DNA from: JACVRW01 sp963716215
Lineage (GTDB): Bacteria > Actinomycetota > Thermoleophilia > Solirubrobacterales > Thermoleophilaceae
NCBI GenBank assembly: GCA_963716215.1
Contig: OY970298.1
Coordinates: forward strand, 1,054,001-1,118,000
Direction: 5' to 3'
Length of the DNA: 64,000 nucleotides
The position numbers were made by a program, and so were the translations under genes. The notes under the pieces are model-generated. The model searched no databases, was not told the origin of the DNA, and was given only the letters and a program-made list of their open reading frames with translations. The number at the start of each line of letters is the position of its first letter. Positions within the stretch are counted from its first letter, which is position 1. Shown piece by piece: positions 14,989 to 23,545 of the stretch.

Positions 14989-16032
14989 ATGAATCAGATC
15001 TGGACTCGCTCACTCAGGTCGCTGGCGCCCCTCGCGGCGCTGCTCGCGATGATGCTTCTGGCCGCATGCGGCGGCTCCAGCGACAGCACCGAGGACAACG
15101 ACGCCGCGGCCAGCGACGAGGGCTCCACCAAGCTCTCGCTGGTCGCCTACGCCGTCCCGAAGGTGGGATTCGACAAGGTGATCCCTCTGTTCCAGGCGAC
15201 GCCTGAGGGCAAGGGTGTGGCGTTCAGCCAGTCCTACGGGGCCTCGGGGGACCAGTCGCGCAAGGTGGAGGCCGGGTTGCCGACCGACGTCGTCAACTTC
15301 TCCGTGGAGCCGGACGTCACCCGCTTGGTGGACGCGGGTCTAGTGGCCGAGGACTGGAACACAGGCGAGCACAAGGGCATCCCGTTCGGGTCGGTCGTCA
15401 CGATCGTCACCCGTAAGGGGAACCCCGAGAACATCCAGACCTGGGACGACCTGCTCAAGCCCGGCATCGAGGTCGTGACGCCAAACCCGTTCAGCTCCGG
15501 GTCGGCCAAGTGGAACCTGCTTGCCCCGTATGCCGAGAAGAGCAACGGTGGCGAGAACGTCCAGGCGGGCCTCGACTACCTCAGCAAGCTGATCGGGGAC
15601 CACGTCAAGGTGCAGCCGAAGTCGGGCCGGGAGGCAACCGAGACCTTCCTCCAGGGCACCGGCGACGTGCTGCTGAGCTACGAGAACGAGGCTCTGTTCG
15701 CGGAGCGCCAGGGCGAGGACGTCGACCACGTCACTCCGCCGGTCACTTTCAAGATCGAGAACCCCGTGGCTGTGCTCAAGGACAGCGAGAACCTCGAGAA
15801 GGCCAACGCGTTCAACGAGTTCCTCTACACGCCTGAGGCCCAGAAGGCGTGGGCCGAGGCCGGCTTCCGCCCCGTCGACGAGTCGGTCGCCGCCGAGTTC
15901 GCCAGCGACTTCCCCGACCCGGAGAAGCTCTGGACGATCGACGACCTGGGTGGCTGGAGCAAGGTCAACGACGAGCTCTTCGACGAGGAGAACGGATCGG
16001 TGGCCAAGATCTACGAAGAGGCCACCGGCTAG
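14989..16032 (+). CDS. Sulfate ABC transporter substrate-binding lipoprotein
   Basis: The 347-aa precursor has a lipoprotein signal (MMLLAACGG, lipidated Cys near residue 25) and the sulfate/thiosulfate-binding protein fold, with FSQSYGASGDQSRKVEAG and LSYENEALFAERQGE as family motifs. It would capture sulfate outside the membrane and deliver it to CysT/CysW. The start is ATG 14989 with AAGGTG before it. It is the first of four adjacent genes that together make a complete importer. Specificity for sulfate over thiosulfate or molybdate is inferred from the family. Confidence 0.9.
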   Translation: MNQIWTRSLRSLAPLAALLAMMLLAACGGSSDSTEDNDAAASDEGSTKLSLVAYAVPKVGFDKVIPLFQATPEGKGVAFSQSYGASGDQSRKVEAGLPTDVVNFSVEPDVTRLVDAGLVAEDWNTGEHKGIPFGSVVTIVTRKGNPENIQTWDDLLKPGIEVVTPNPFSSGSAKWNLLAPYAEKSNGGENVQAGLDYLSKLIGDHVKVQPKSGREATETFLQGTGDVLLSYENEALFAERQGEDVDHVTPPVTFKIENPVAVLKDSENLEKANAFNEFLYTPEAQKAWAEAGFRPVDESVAAEFASDFPDPEKLWTIDDLGGWSKVNDELFDEENGSVAKIYEEATG

Positions 16033-16042
16033 ACGAGGTGTA

Positions 16043-16903
16043 GTGGAAGCGTCGGCAGCACACACCGGCGGCGGCATCCCGGTACCGAAGCGCCGCCGCC
16101 GGCGCACCACGAGCGCTGTCGGTGGCGTCGGGCCGCTCGGGCTCGGCGTCACCATGCTCTGGCTGAGCCTGATCGTCCTGCTGCCGCTGGCGGCGCTGAC
16201 CGTCGAGGCGCTCGACGGCGGGCTGAGCGGCATCTGGGACGCCGCCACGGCGCCCGCGGCGCGGTCGGCGCTCGTCCTCACGGTCACGATCTCCCTGATC
16301 GTGGCCGCCGTCAACGTGGTCGTCGGCACGCTGATCGCCTGGGTGCTCGTGCGGGACGACTTCCGCGGCAAGTCGCTCGTCAACGCCGTGATCGACCTGC
16401 CGTTCGCGCTGCCGACGATCGTGGCCAGCATCGTGCTGCTGTCGCTGTACGGGCCGCGGAGCCCGATCGGGGTGCACCTCTACGCCACCCGCCCCGCACT
16501 CGTGATCGCGCTGCTGTTCGTGACGCTGCCGTTCGTGGTTCGATCGGTCCAGCCCGTGCTGATCGAGGTCGATCGCGAGGCCGAGGAGGCCGCGGCGTCG
16601 CTCGGTGCGGGCAACCTGGTCATCTTCTGGCGCGTGGTCCTGCCGGCGCTGATCCCCGCGCTGCTGAGCGGCGCCGGGCTCGCGTTCGCGCGCGCGGTCG
16701 GGGAGTTCGGATCGGTCGTGCTGATCGGCGGCGGCATCCCGCGCGACACGGAGGTCGCCTCTCAGTACATCGCCAAGCAGATCGAGATCGACCGCCCCGA
16801 GACCGCCGCGGCCGTCTCCGTGGTGCTGCTGATCATCGCCTTCGCCGTGCTCGTCGGCTTCAGGTTGCTGGCGGCCCGAGCCCAACGCCACGAGCGCGCC
16901 TAG
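16043..16903 (+). CDS. cysT: Sulfate ABC transporter permease CysT
   Basis: This integral membrane subunit of 286 aa has about six hydrophobic segments. It carries the EAA loop that docks the ATPase (EAAASLGAGNLVIFWRVVLP) and the conserved ARAVGEFGSVVLIGG segment. GTG 16043 is preceded by an ACGAGG ribosome-binding site just behind the stop of the binding-protein gene. The frame further upstream is a shadow of that gene. The stop is 2 nt before cysW. Confidence 0.92.
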   Translation: MEASAAHTGGGIPVPKRRRRRTTSAVGGVGPLGLGVTMLWLSLIVLLPLAALTVEALDGGLSGIWDAATAPAARSALVLTVTISLIVAAVNVVVGTLIAWVLVRDDFRGKSLVNAVIDLPFALPTIVASIVLLSLYGPRSPIGVHLYATRPALVIALLFVTLPFVVRSVQPVLIEVDREAEEAAASLGAGNLVIFWRVVLPALIPALLSGAGLAFARAVGEFGSVVLIGGGIPRDTEVASQYIAKQIEIDRPETAAAVSVVLLIIAFAVLVGFRLLAARAQRHERA

Positions 16904-16905
16904 CG

Positions 16906-17712
16906 ATGGACGTCAGCCAACCGACCCGGATCAGCCTGCGTGTGCTCGCGATCGGCTACCTGATCGCGCTGCTCATGGTGCCGCTCGGGATGATCTTCTA
17001 CCGCACCTTCGAGGACGGCTTCGTGGCGTTCTGGGAGCAGGTGACCACACCGGCAAGCATCTCGGCGATCAACCTCTCGCTGATCATCGTCGCCATCGTG
17101 GTGCCGCTCAACGTGATCTTCGGCGTGATCACGGCGCTGGCGCTGGCCCGCGGCCGCTTTCGCGGACGCAGGGTGGTGGAGACGATCGTCGACATTCCAT
17201 TTGCCGTGTCGCCGGTGGTGGTGGGTGTGTCGTTGATCCTGCTCTGGGGCGTCGACGGATGGCTCGGCGGCCTGGCGGAGCACGGCGTCCGCATCATCTT
17301 CTCGTTGCCGGGAATGGTGATCGCCACGATCTTCGTGACGCTCCCGTTCGTGGTGCGCGAGGTCGAGCCGGTGCTCCACGAGATCGGCGACGAGCAGGAG
17401 CAGGCGGCTGCCACGCTCGGAGCGTCCTGGACCCAGACCTTCTGGCGCATCACGCTGCCCTCGATCCGGTGGGGGCTCCTGTACGGCGTGGTGCTGACCG
17501 TCGCCAGGGCGCTCGGCGAGTTCGGAGCCCTGATCGTGGTGGCGGGCGGTGTCTCGGGCGAGTCCCAGACGCTCACGCTGCTGGTGCACGCGCGCTACAT
17601 CGACGACCACAACACCTTTGGCGCCTATGCCGCCGCTACCGTGCTGATGGGGCTCGCGCTCCTGACGCTCTTCCTCATGACGATGCTGAACAGGAAGCGG
17701 GAGTCCACGTGA
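16906..17712 (+). CDS. cysW: Sulfate ABC transporter permease CysW
   Basis: The second permease subunit (268 aa) is related to CysT, with the docking loop QAAATLGASWTQTFWRITLP and the motif VARALGEFGALIVVAGG. It forms the membrane channel together with CysT. It begins 2 nt after cysT and its stop overlaps the GTG of cysA, so the three transporter genes are translationally coupled. Confidence 0.92.
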   Translation: MDVSQPTRISLRVLAIGYLIALLMVPLGMIFYRTFEDGFVAFWEQVTTPASISAINLSLIIVAIVVPLNVIFGVITALALARGRFRGRRVVETIVDIPFAVSPVVVGVSLILLWGVDGWLGGLAEHGVRIIFSLPGMVIATIFVTLPFVVREVEPVLHEIGDEQEQAAATLGASWTQTFWRITLPSIRWGLLYGVVLTVARALGEFGALIVVAGGVSGESQTLTLLVHARYIDDHNTFGAYAAATVLMGLALLTLFLMTMLNRKREST

Positions 17713-18701
17713 TCTCTGTTGACCGGGTTTCCAAGCGCTTCGGCGACTACTTGGCGTTGGACGGCGTCTCGCTCGAGGTTCCCGACGGCTCCCTGACGGC
17801 ACTGCTCGGGCCGAGCGGGTCCGGCAAGTCCACGCTGCTGCGGATCATCGGCGGCCTCGAGCCACCGGACGAGGGCATGATCGTCATCCACGGCGAGGAC
17901 GTGACCGGCGTGCAGCCCCAGAAGCGCGGCATCGGCTTCGTCTTCCAGCACTACGCGGCCTTCAAGCACATGACCGTGCGCGACAACGTGGCCTTCGGCC
18001 TGACCGTCAGGCGCAAGCCGAAGGCCGAGATCGCCAGTCGCGTCGACGAGCTGCTCGGCATCGTCGGGCTGGCGGGCTACGCGAAGCGCTATCCGAACCA
18101 GCTCTCCGGAGGCCAGCGCCAGCGCATGGCGCTGGCCCGAGCGCTCGCCGTCGAGCCCCGGGTGCTGCTGCTCGACGAGCCCTTCGGCGCTCTGGACGCG
18201 AAGGTGCGCGCCGAGCTGCGCGAGTGGCTCCGCAAGCTCCACGACGAGGTGCACGTGACGACCCTGTTGGTCACGCACGACCAGGAGGAGGCGATGTCCA
18301 TCGCCTCGCGCATCGCGGTGATGGACAACGCCCGGATCGAGCAGGTCGGGAGCCCCGCCGAGCTCTACGACACGCCCGCCACACCATTCGTGATGGGCTT
18401 CCTCGGCGAGATCAGCCGGCTGGGGGACACGCTCGTGCGGCCCCACGACATCACGATCCTGCAGGACAAGGAGCACGACGACGCCCACGAGGCCGTCGTG
18501 ACCCGCGTGACGCTGCTCGGGTTCGAGGTGCGCGTGGAGTTCATGCTCACCAGCGGCGCGACTGTGCCCGCCCAGCTCACGCGCGAGGAGGCGGAGGCGC
18601 TTGAGCTCAAGAGCGGTGACATCGTCTGGCTGCGTACCGCGGGCGCGCGTGTGCTGCACAGCGACGCCGAGACGCGCGAGCCCGAGGCCACACCCTCCTA
18701 G
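17709..18701 (+). CDS. cysA: Sulfate ABC transporter ATPase CysA
   Basis: The ATPase subunit has Walker A GPSGSGKST (about residues 35-43), the signature LSGGQRQRMALARAL, Walker B VLLLDEPFGAL and the switch His in LVTHDQEEAM. A C-terminal regulatory domain follows from about residue 240, as is usual for CysA (330 aa). GTG 17709 overlaps the cysW stop. The 3' end overlaps the convergent Rrf2 gene by 4 nt. Confidence 0.93.
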   Translation: MISVDRVSKRFGDYLALDGVSLEVPDGSLTALLGPSGSGKSTLLRIIGGLEPPDEGMIVIHGEDVTGVQPQKRGIGFVFQHYAAFKHMTVRDNVAFGLTVRRKPKAEIASRVDELLGIVGLAGYAKRYPNQLSGGQRQRMALARALAVEPRVLLLDEPFGALDAKVRAELREWLRKLHDEVHVTTLLVTHDQEEAMSIASRIAVMDNARIEQVGSPAELYDTPATPFVMGFLGEISRLGDTLVRPHDITILQDKEHDDAHEAVVTRVTLLGFEVRVEFMLTSGATVPAQLTREEAEALELKSGDIVWLRTAGARVLHSDAETREPEATPS

Positions 18702-19162
18702 CGGCGTGACCAGGCGTCCGGCGGCTCGGTGAGCGTACGCACGCGCTCCGGCAGCCGACCGCCCACGACCTCGGCGAGCGTCAGGTCGTCGAGCACGCTG
18801 CGCAGGCTGGCCCGCACGGCCACCCAGACGGTCTGCAGGTGCTCGGCCGCACCCTCGTAGCTGACCGATTCGGGCGGCTCCCCGCGCACGCTGGCCAGCG
18901 GACCCTCGACCGCGCGGATCACCTCGCCGAGCGTCACCTCGCTGGCGCTGCGCGCCAGCCGATAGCCCCCCTCCGCGCCGCGCTGGGCGTGCACGATGCC
19001 CGCGTGGCGCAGGTCGATCAGGATGTTCTCGAGGAACTTGAGCGGGATCCCCTGGGAGGTCGCGATGCGCTCGCCCTTGATCAGTCCCTCGTCCACGGTG
19101 GCCAACTCCAGCGTTGCCCGCACCGCGTAGTCGGCTTTGGCCGTGACCTTCACGGCCCTCAT
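18698..19162 (-). CDS. Rrf2-family transcriptional regulator
   Basis: This 154-aa protein has the Rrf2 winged helix (TAKADYAVRATLELA, then the recognition helix region IPLKFLENILIDLRHAGIV and the wing RGAEGGYRLAR). It contains no cysteine at all, so it cannot hold an Fe-S cluster as IscR or NsrR do. It resembles the cluster-free CymR type that controls sulfur/cysteine genes. It lies convergent to cysA, which fits a regulator of sulfate uptake. GTG at 19153 (start VKVTAKADYAVRA) may be the real start instead of ATG 19162. Confidence 0.88.
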   Translation of the reverse strand: MRAVKVTAKADYAVRATLELATVDEGLIKGERIATSQGIPLKFLENILIDLRHAGIVHAQRGAEGGYRLARSASEVTLGEVIRAVEGPLASVRGEPPESVSYEGAAEHLQTVWVAVRASLRSVLDDLTLAEVVGGRLPERVRTLTEPPDAWSRR

Positions 19163-19182
19163 TGTGCTGCACTGTGCCGACG

Positions 19183-19989
19183 ATGAGCGATGTGGAGGCG
19201 ATCAAGCAGCGCCAGATGCGCGTCTGGGGCATGGGCGACTACTCCGTCCTGTCGCGCCAGCTCGCCCCGGCCGCGGTCGAGTTGTGCGACGCCTGCGCGG
19301 TCTCGGCGGGGCAGGAGGTGCTGGACGTGGCGGCCGGGGACGGCAACTTCGCGCTCGCGTGCGCGCGCGAGGGCGCGAGCGTCGTGGCGTCCGACTTGTC
19401 GCCCCGCATGGTCGAGTTGGGTCGCGCCCGCTCCGACGCCGAGGGCTACGACGTGGAGTGGGGCGAGGCCGACGCGGAGGCGCTGCCCTACGAGGACGGC
19501 CGCTTCGACTGCGCCGGGTCCGTGTTCGGCGCTTTCCTCGCTCCGCGGCCGGACGTGATGGCGAGCGAGCTGTTCCGCGTGGTGCGGCCGGGCAACACCG
19601 TCGGGCTGACCGCCTGGGTGCCCGACGGCGTGTTCAGCAGGCTGTTCGGGGTCGCGCGCAAGCTGCTGCCGCCGCCTCAAGGCGTGCCGCTGCCGGAGGA
19701 GTGGGGCGACGAGGCGGTCGTGCGCGAGCGGCTCGAGGGGCTTGCTGCGCACGTGGAGTGCGAGCGGCGGACGCTGACCTTCACCGGGGAGTCGCCCGAG
19801 GCGATCGAGGCGGAGATGGCCGACAACAACCCGGCGTCCGCGGCCGCGCGCGAGGCGCTCTCGGAGAGCGATTTCGCGCAGCTGCGCGCGGACACGCTGG
19901 AGCTGCTGCGGAGCGTCAGCACCGCCGACGACGGCGGTGTCCGCATCGAGGCCGACTACCTCGTGGTCGTCGCGCGCAAGCGCGGGTAG
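19183..19989 (+). CDS. Class I SAM-dependent methyltransferase
   Basis: The 268-aa protein has the glycine motif VLDVAAGDGNFALACA, followed by ASDLSPRMVELGRA and ADAEALPYEDGRFDCA, typical of the UbiE/COQ5-like group. The substrate cannot be read from the sequence. ATG 19183 fits the family N-terminus (MSDVEAIKQRQ); an ATG at 19162 overlaps the divergent Rrf2 start. Only about 20-30 nt separate the two divergent start codons. Confidence 0.85.
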   Translation: MSDVEAIKQRQMRVWGMGDYSVLSRQLAPAAVELCDACAVSAGQEVLDVAAGDGNFALACAREGASVVASDLSPRMVELGRARSDAEGYDVEWGEADAEALPYEDGRFDCAGSVFGAFLAPRPDVMASELFRVVRPGNTVGLTAWVPDGVFSRLFGVARKLLPPPQGVPLPEEWGDEAVVRERLEGLAAHVECERRTLTFTGESPEAIEAEMADNNPASAAAREALSESDFAQLRADTLELLRSVSTADDGGVRIEADYLVVVARKRG

Positions 19990-20701
19990 CGCGCTGGCCG
20001 CCAGGCTGCTGCTCGAGTACGACGGCTCGGAGTTCGCGGGTTGGGCGCGCCAGCCCGGCCGCCGGACTGTGCAGGGCGTGCTCGAGGAGGCGCTCGCCAC
20101 GGTGTTGCGCCGTGACGTCGCGCTGACGGTCGCCGGCCGCACCGACCGCGGGGTGCACGCGCTCGGACAGGTGGCCAGCCACGCGGGCGAGCCGGCGCTG
20201 CGGCGCTCGCTGAACGGCGTGCTGCCGGTCGACGTGTCCGTGCTGGCGAGCGAGCCGGCCGCCGACGGCTTCGACGCGCGCCGCGACGCCCGCAGCCGCA
20301 CGTATCGCTATCGGCTGCTGCTGCGCTCGGCGCCGAGCCCGTTCGAGCGCGCCCGCGCGCTCTGGTGGCCGCGCCCGCTGGACCTCGACGCCCTGGCCAG
20401 CTGCGCGGCGGCGCTGCCGGGCCTGCACGACTTCACGGCCTTCACGCCCACCGAGACCGACCACGTGCGCTTCGAGCGTCGGGTCCTGCGCGCCGAGTGG
20501 GTGCACGAGAGCGAAGACGTGCTCGCGTTCGTCGTCGAGGCGGACGCTTTCATGCGGAGCATGGTGCGGGTGCTGGTCGGCACGATGCTCGACGACCCCG
20601 ACCCGGCGCGCCTCGAGCGGCTGCTCCAGGGCCGCCCCCGCAGCGAGGCGGGGGCGACGGCGCCGCCCCACGGCCTCTACCTGGAGTCGGTGCGCTACTG
20701 A
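19937..20701 (+). CDS. truA: tRNA pseudouridine synthase A
   Basis: TruA makes pseudouridine at positions 38-40 of tRNA anticodon arms. The catalytic Asp is in VAGRTDRGVHALGQV, and the family segments EYDGSEFAGWARQPG and RSRTYRYRLL are present. The homologous part starts at ARLLLEYDG, close to 19997. The only standard start codon upstream is GTG 19937, which adds about 20 unlikely residues inside the methyltransferase gene; a CTG at 19994 fits the family N-terminus better. surE follows 16 nt later. Confidence 0.9.
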   Translation: MSASRPTTSWSSRASAGSALAARLLLEYDGSEFAGWARQPGRRTVQGVLEEALATVLRRDVALTVAGRTDRGVHALGQVASHAGEPALRRSLNGVLPVDVSVLASEPAADGFDARRDARSRTYRYRLLLRSAPSPFERARALWWPRPLDLDALASCAAALPGLHDFTAFTPTETDHVRFERRVLRAEWVHESEDVLAFVVEADAFMRSMVRVLVGTMLDDPDPARLERLLQGRPRSEAGATAPPHGLYLESVRY

Positions 20702-20702
20702 G

Positions 20703-20708
20703 TAACCT
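20703..20708 (+). promoter_or_regulatory. TANNNT -10-like element before surE
   Basis: TAACCT lies 9 nt before the surE ATG, a distance at which transcription would begin at or next to the start codon and give a leaderless mRNA. Confidence 0.4.
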
Positions 20709-20717
20709 CGCCATCTG

Positions 20718-21536
20718 ATGAAGGTCCTGCTCACAAACGACGACGGCATCACCGCGACCGGGCTCAACGCCCTCCGGCGGGCGCTGCTGGACGTGCCCGG
20801 GGTGGAGCTGGCCGTGATCGCGCCCGACTCGAACCGCTCGGCCACCGCCCGCAGCATCACCTTCCAGCAGCCTCTCTGGGTCGAGGAGGTGGAGTTCGGC
20901 GACGGCACCACGGGCTTCGCAACCGACGGCACGCCGGTCGACTGCGTCCGCTTCGCGGCGCTGGGCTTGCTCGACTTCAAGCCCGAGCTGATCGTGTCGG
21001 GCATCAACCACGGCGCCAACCTCGGCGACGACATCACCTACTCCGGCACCGTCGCGGCGGCCCTCGAGGGCATCGTGCTCGGCCTGCCCGCGGTCGCCGT
21101 GTCGCAGCAGGCCGACCACGGCGAGCTCGACTTCCGCGCGGGGCGCGGCTGGCAGGCCGATCACTTCGAGTCGGCGGCCACGTTCACTGCGCGCATCGTC
21201 GAGGAGCTGACCGAGGTGCCGATCCCCGACGGCACGCTGCTGAACGTGAACGTCCCCTTCGGCGAGGTGAGCGGCGCCTGCGCGTGCCGGCTCGGCAAGC
21301 GGATCTACAACGATCGCCTCGAGCTGACCGACGAGGACGGCGGGCGGCGCCGCTATCGCATGTACGGCGAGCAGCCCGGCCATCAGCACGAGGACGGGAC
21401 CGACTTCGCCGCGATCTCGGACGGGAAGATCGCGGTCACGCCGCTGCACTTCGACCTGAACGACGTGGCGGGGATCGAGCAACTCGCCGGCTTCGACCTG
21501 GAAGCGCTGCTGAAACCCGCGGCGCGGGAAGTGTGA
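20718..21536 (+). CDS. surE: 5'/3'-nucleotidase SurE
   Basis: SurE dephosphorylates nucleoside monophosphates and uses a divalent metal. The metal ligands are in the N-terminal LLTNDDG (D8, D9), in APDSNRSATARSIT and in VSGINHGANLGDD. The length of 272 aa is normal. The stop overlaps the GTG of ligA. Confidence 0.93.
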   Translation: MKVLLTNDDGITATGLNALRRALLDVPGVELAVIAPDSNRSATARSITFQQPLWVEEVEFGDGTTGFATDGTPVDCVRFAALGLLDFKPELIVSGINHGANLGDDITYSGTVAAALEGIVLGLPAVAVSQQADHGELDFRAGRGWQADHFESAATFTARIVEELTEVPIPDGTLLNVNVPFGEVSGACACRLGKRIYNDRLELTDEDGGRRRYRMYGEQPGHQHEDGTDFAAISDGKIAVTPLHFDLNDVAGIEQLAGFDLEALLKPAAREV

Positions 21537-23545
21537 GCGCGACCGCGGCGGACAGAGCGGCCGAGCTGCGGCGGGCGCTCGAGCACCACAACCACCGCTA
21601 CTACGTCCTCGACGATCCCGACGTCTCGGACTCCGACTACGACGCGCTGCTGAACGAGCTGCGCGACCTCGAGGCCGAGCACCCGGACCTGCGCACGCCC
21701 GACTCGCCGACGCAGCGGGTGGGGGCGGAGCCGCTCGACAAGTTCGAGCAGGTCCAACACCTGCAGCCGATGCTGTCGCTGGCCAACGCGCGCAACGAGG
21801 AGGAGATGGCGGCGTGGGTGCTGCGCTCGGAGCGCTACCTGGCCCGTCAGGGCGTGGAGATGGGCGACGTGCGCTTCGTGACCGAGCCGAAGATCGACGG
21901 CCTTGCCATCTCGCTCGTCTACGAGAACGGCGTGCTGGTGCGCGGCGCCACGCGCGGCAACGGCGAGATCGGCGAGGAGGTGACCCAGAACCTGCGCACG
22001 ATCGGCGCGATCCCGCTGCGCGTCGACGACGCACCGCCGCTGCTCGAAGTGCGCGGGGAGATCTACCTCCCGCTGGCGGCCTTCGCGCGCCTCAACGAGC
22101 AGCGCGCCGAGGCCGGCGAGCCCACGTACGCCAACCCGCGCAACACGGCCGCCGGCTCGATCCGCCAGCTCGACCCCCAGCTCGCCGCCTCGCGGCCGCT
22201 GTCGATGTGGTGCTACGGCATCGGCGCGGTCGAGGGGCTCGAGTTCGAGTCGCACTGGGAGTGGCTCGAGTGGCTGCGCGACCACGGCTTCAGGGTCAAC
22301 CGCGACGTGCAGTTGCACGACACCGTCGACGAGGTGGTGGCCGCCTGCCGCGCCTGGGAGGAGCGCCGCGACCGCCTCGAGTTCGAGATCGACGGCGTGG
22401 TCGTGAAGGTGGACGACCTCGACCTGCAGCGCCAGCTCGGGGTGGTCGGCCGGGAGCCGCGCGGTGCGATCGCGTGGAAGTTCCCGCCCACGACCGCCAC
22501 CACGACGCTGCAGGGAGTGGCCTGGAACGTGGGGCGGACCGGCCACATGGTGCCGTTCGCCCAGCTCGAGCCGGTGCAGGTCTCGGGCGTGACCGTAAAG
22601 CTCGCGACGCTCCACAACGAGGAGGATCTGCGGCGCAAGGACGTGCGCGCGGGCGACGAGGTGATCGTGATGCGCGCCGGGGACGTGATCCCGCAGGTCG
22701 TGTCGCCCACGGCGAAGGCGCAGAAGCGCAAGGGTCGCGGCGCGCCGCCCGGGCCGCCGGCCAAGTGCCCGGCCTGCGCGACGCCGACCGTGAAGCCCGA
22801 GGGCGCCGTGTTCACGATCTGCCCCAACCGCACCGGGTGCCCCGGACAGGTCTTCCAGGCGGTCAAGCACTTCGTCGGGGCGATGGACATCGACGGTCTC
22901 GGCGAGGAGAACGTGCGCCGCTTCCTGCAGCAGGGCCTGATCGAGAGCATGGCCGACATCTACGACCTCACGGTCGAGCGGCTGGCCGAGCTGGAGGGCT
23001 TCGGCGAGATCTCGGGCACCAACCTGGTGCAGGCGATCGAGGCATCGAAGGCGCAGCCGTTCCACCGCGTGCTGTACGCGCTCGGCATCCCCGGCATCGG
23101 GTACGTCAACGCCCGCAACCTGGCCCGCCACTTCCGATCCGTCGACGCCCTGCTGGCGGCCTCGGACGAGGAGCTGACCGAGGTGGAGGGCACCGGACCG
23201 ATCATGGCGACGACGGTGCACGAGACGCTCGCCGAGGAGCGCACACGCGCGCTGATCGAGCGCCTGCGCGGCTACGGGCTGCAGATGGAGGAGGAGGGCG
23301 ACGCGCCGCCCGCGGAGGGGCCGCTCGTGGGCAAGACGCTGGTCCTGACCGGAACGATGCCCAACCTGACCAGGCCGGAGGCGACTGCCCGCATCGAGGC
23401 GGCCGGCGGCAAGGTGACCGGCTCGGTGTCGAAGAAGACCGACTACCTCGTGGCGGGCGAGGACCCCGGCACCAAGCTCACGAAGGCGCAGGAGCTGGGC
23501 ACCGAGGTGCTCGACGAGGACGGGCTGCTCGGGCTGCTGCGCTAG
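21533..23545 (+). CDS. ligA: NAD-dependent DNA ligase
   Basis: The 670-aa ligase joins nicks in duplex DNA using NAD+. Domain order is: Ia region (HHNHRYYVLDDP), adenylation domain with catalytic Lys120 in TEPKIDGLA, OB fold, four-Cys zinc finger (CPACATP and CPNRTGCPG), helix-hairpin-helix repeats (ALGIPGIGYVNARNLA) and a C-terminal BRCT domain (VGKTLVLTGTMPNLTR). GTG 21533 overlaps the surE stop. The 3' end overlaps the convergent carboxypeptidase gene by 4 nt. Confidence 0.96.
   Translation: MSATAADRAAELRRALEHHNHRYYVLDDPDVSDSDYDALLNELRDLEAEHPDLRTPDSPTQRVGAEPLDKFEQVQHLQPMLSLANARNEEEMAAWVLRSERYLARQGVEMGDVRFVTEPKIDGLAISLVYENGVLVRGATRGNGEIGEEVTQNLRTIGAIPLRVDDAPPLLEVRGEIYLPLAAFARLNEQRAEAGEPTYANPRNTAAGSIRQLDPQLAASRPLSMWCYGIGAVEGLEFESHWEWLEWLRDHGFRVNRDVQLHDTVDEVVAACRAWEERRDRLEFEIDGVVVKVDDLDLQRQLGVVGREPRGAIAWKFPPTTATTTLQGVAWNVGRTGHMVPFAQLEPVQVSGVTVKLATLHNEEDLRRKDVRAGDEVIVMRAGDVIPQVVSPTAKAQKRKGRGAPPGPPAKCPACATPTVKPEGAVFTICPNRTGCPGQVFQAVKHFVGAMDIDGLGEENVRRFLQQGLIESMADIYDLTVERLAELEGFGEISGTNLVQAIEASKAQPFHRVLYALGIPGIGYVNARNLARHFRSVDALLAASDEELTEVEGTGPIMATTVHETLAEERTRALIERLRGYGLQMEEEGDAPPAEGPLVGKTLVLTGTMPNLTRPEATARIEAAGGKVTGSVSKKTDYLVAGEDPGTKLTKAQELGTEVLDEDGLLGLLR

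Noticed and set aside
14929..14989. Nested inverted repeats TTGTTC/GAACAA and ATGGG/CCCAT in front of the sulfate operon, as a possible riboswitch or attenuator
   Set aside because: The left arms probably lie upstream of the transcription start suggested by TACTTT, so they would not be in the RNA, and no known aptamer core is visible.
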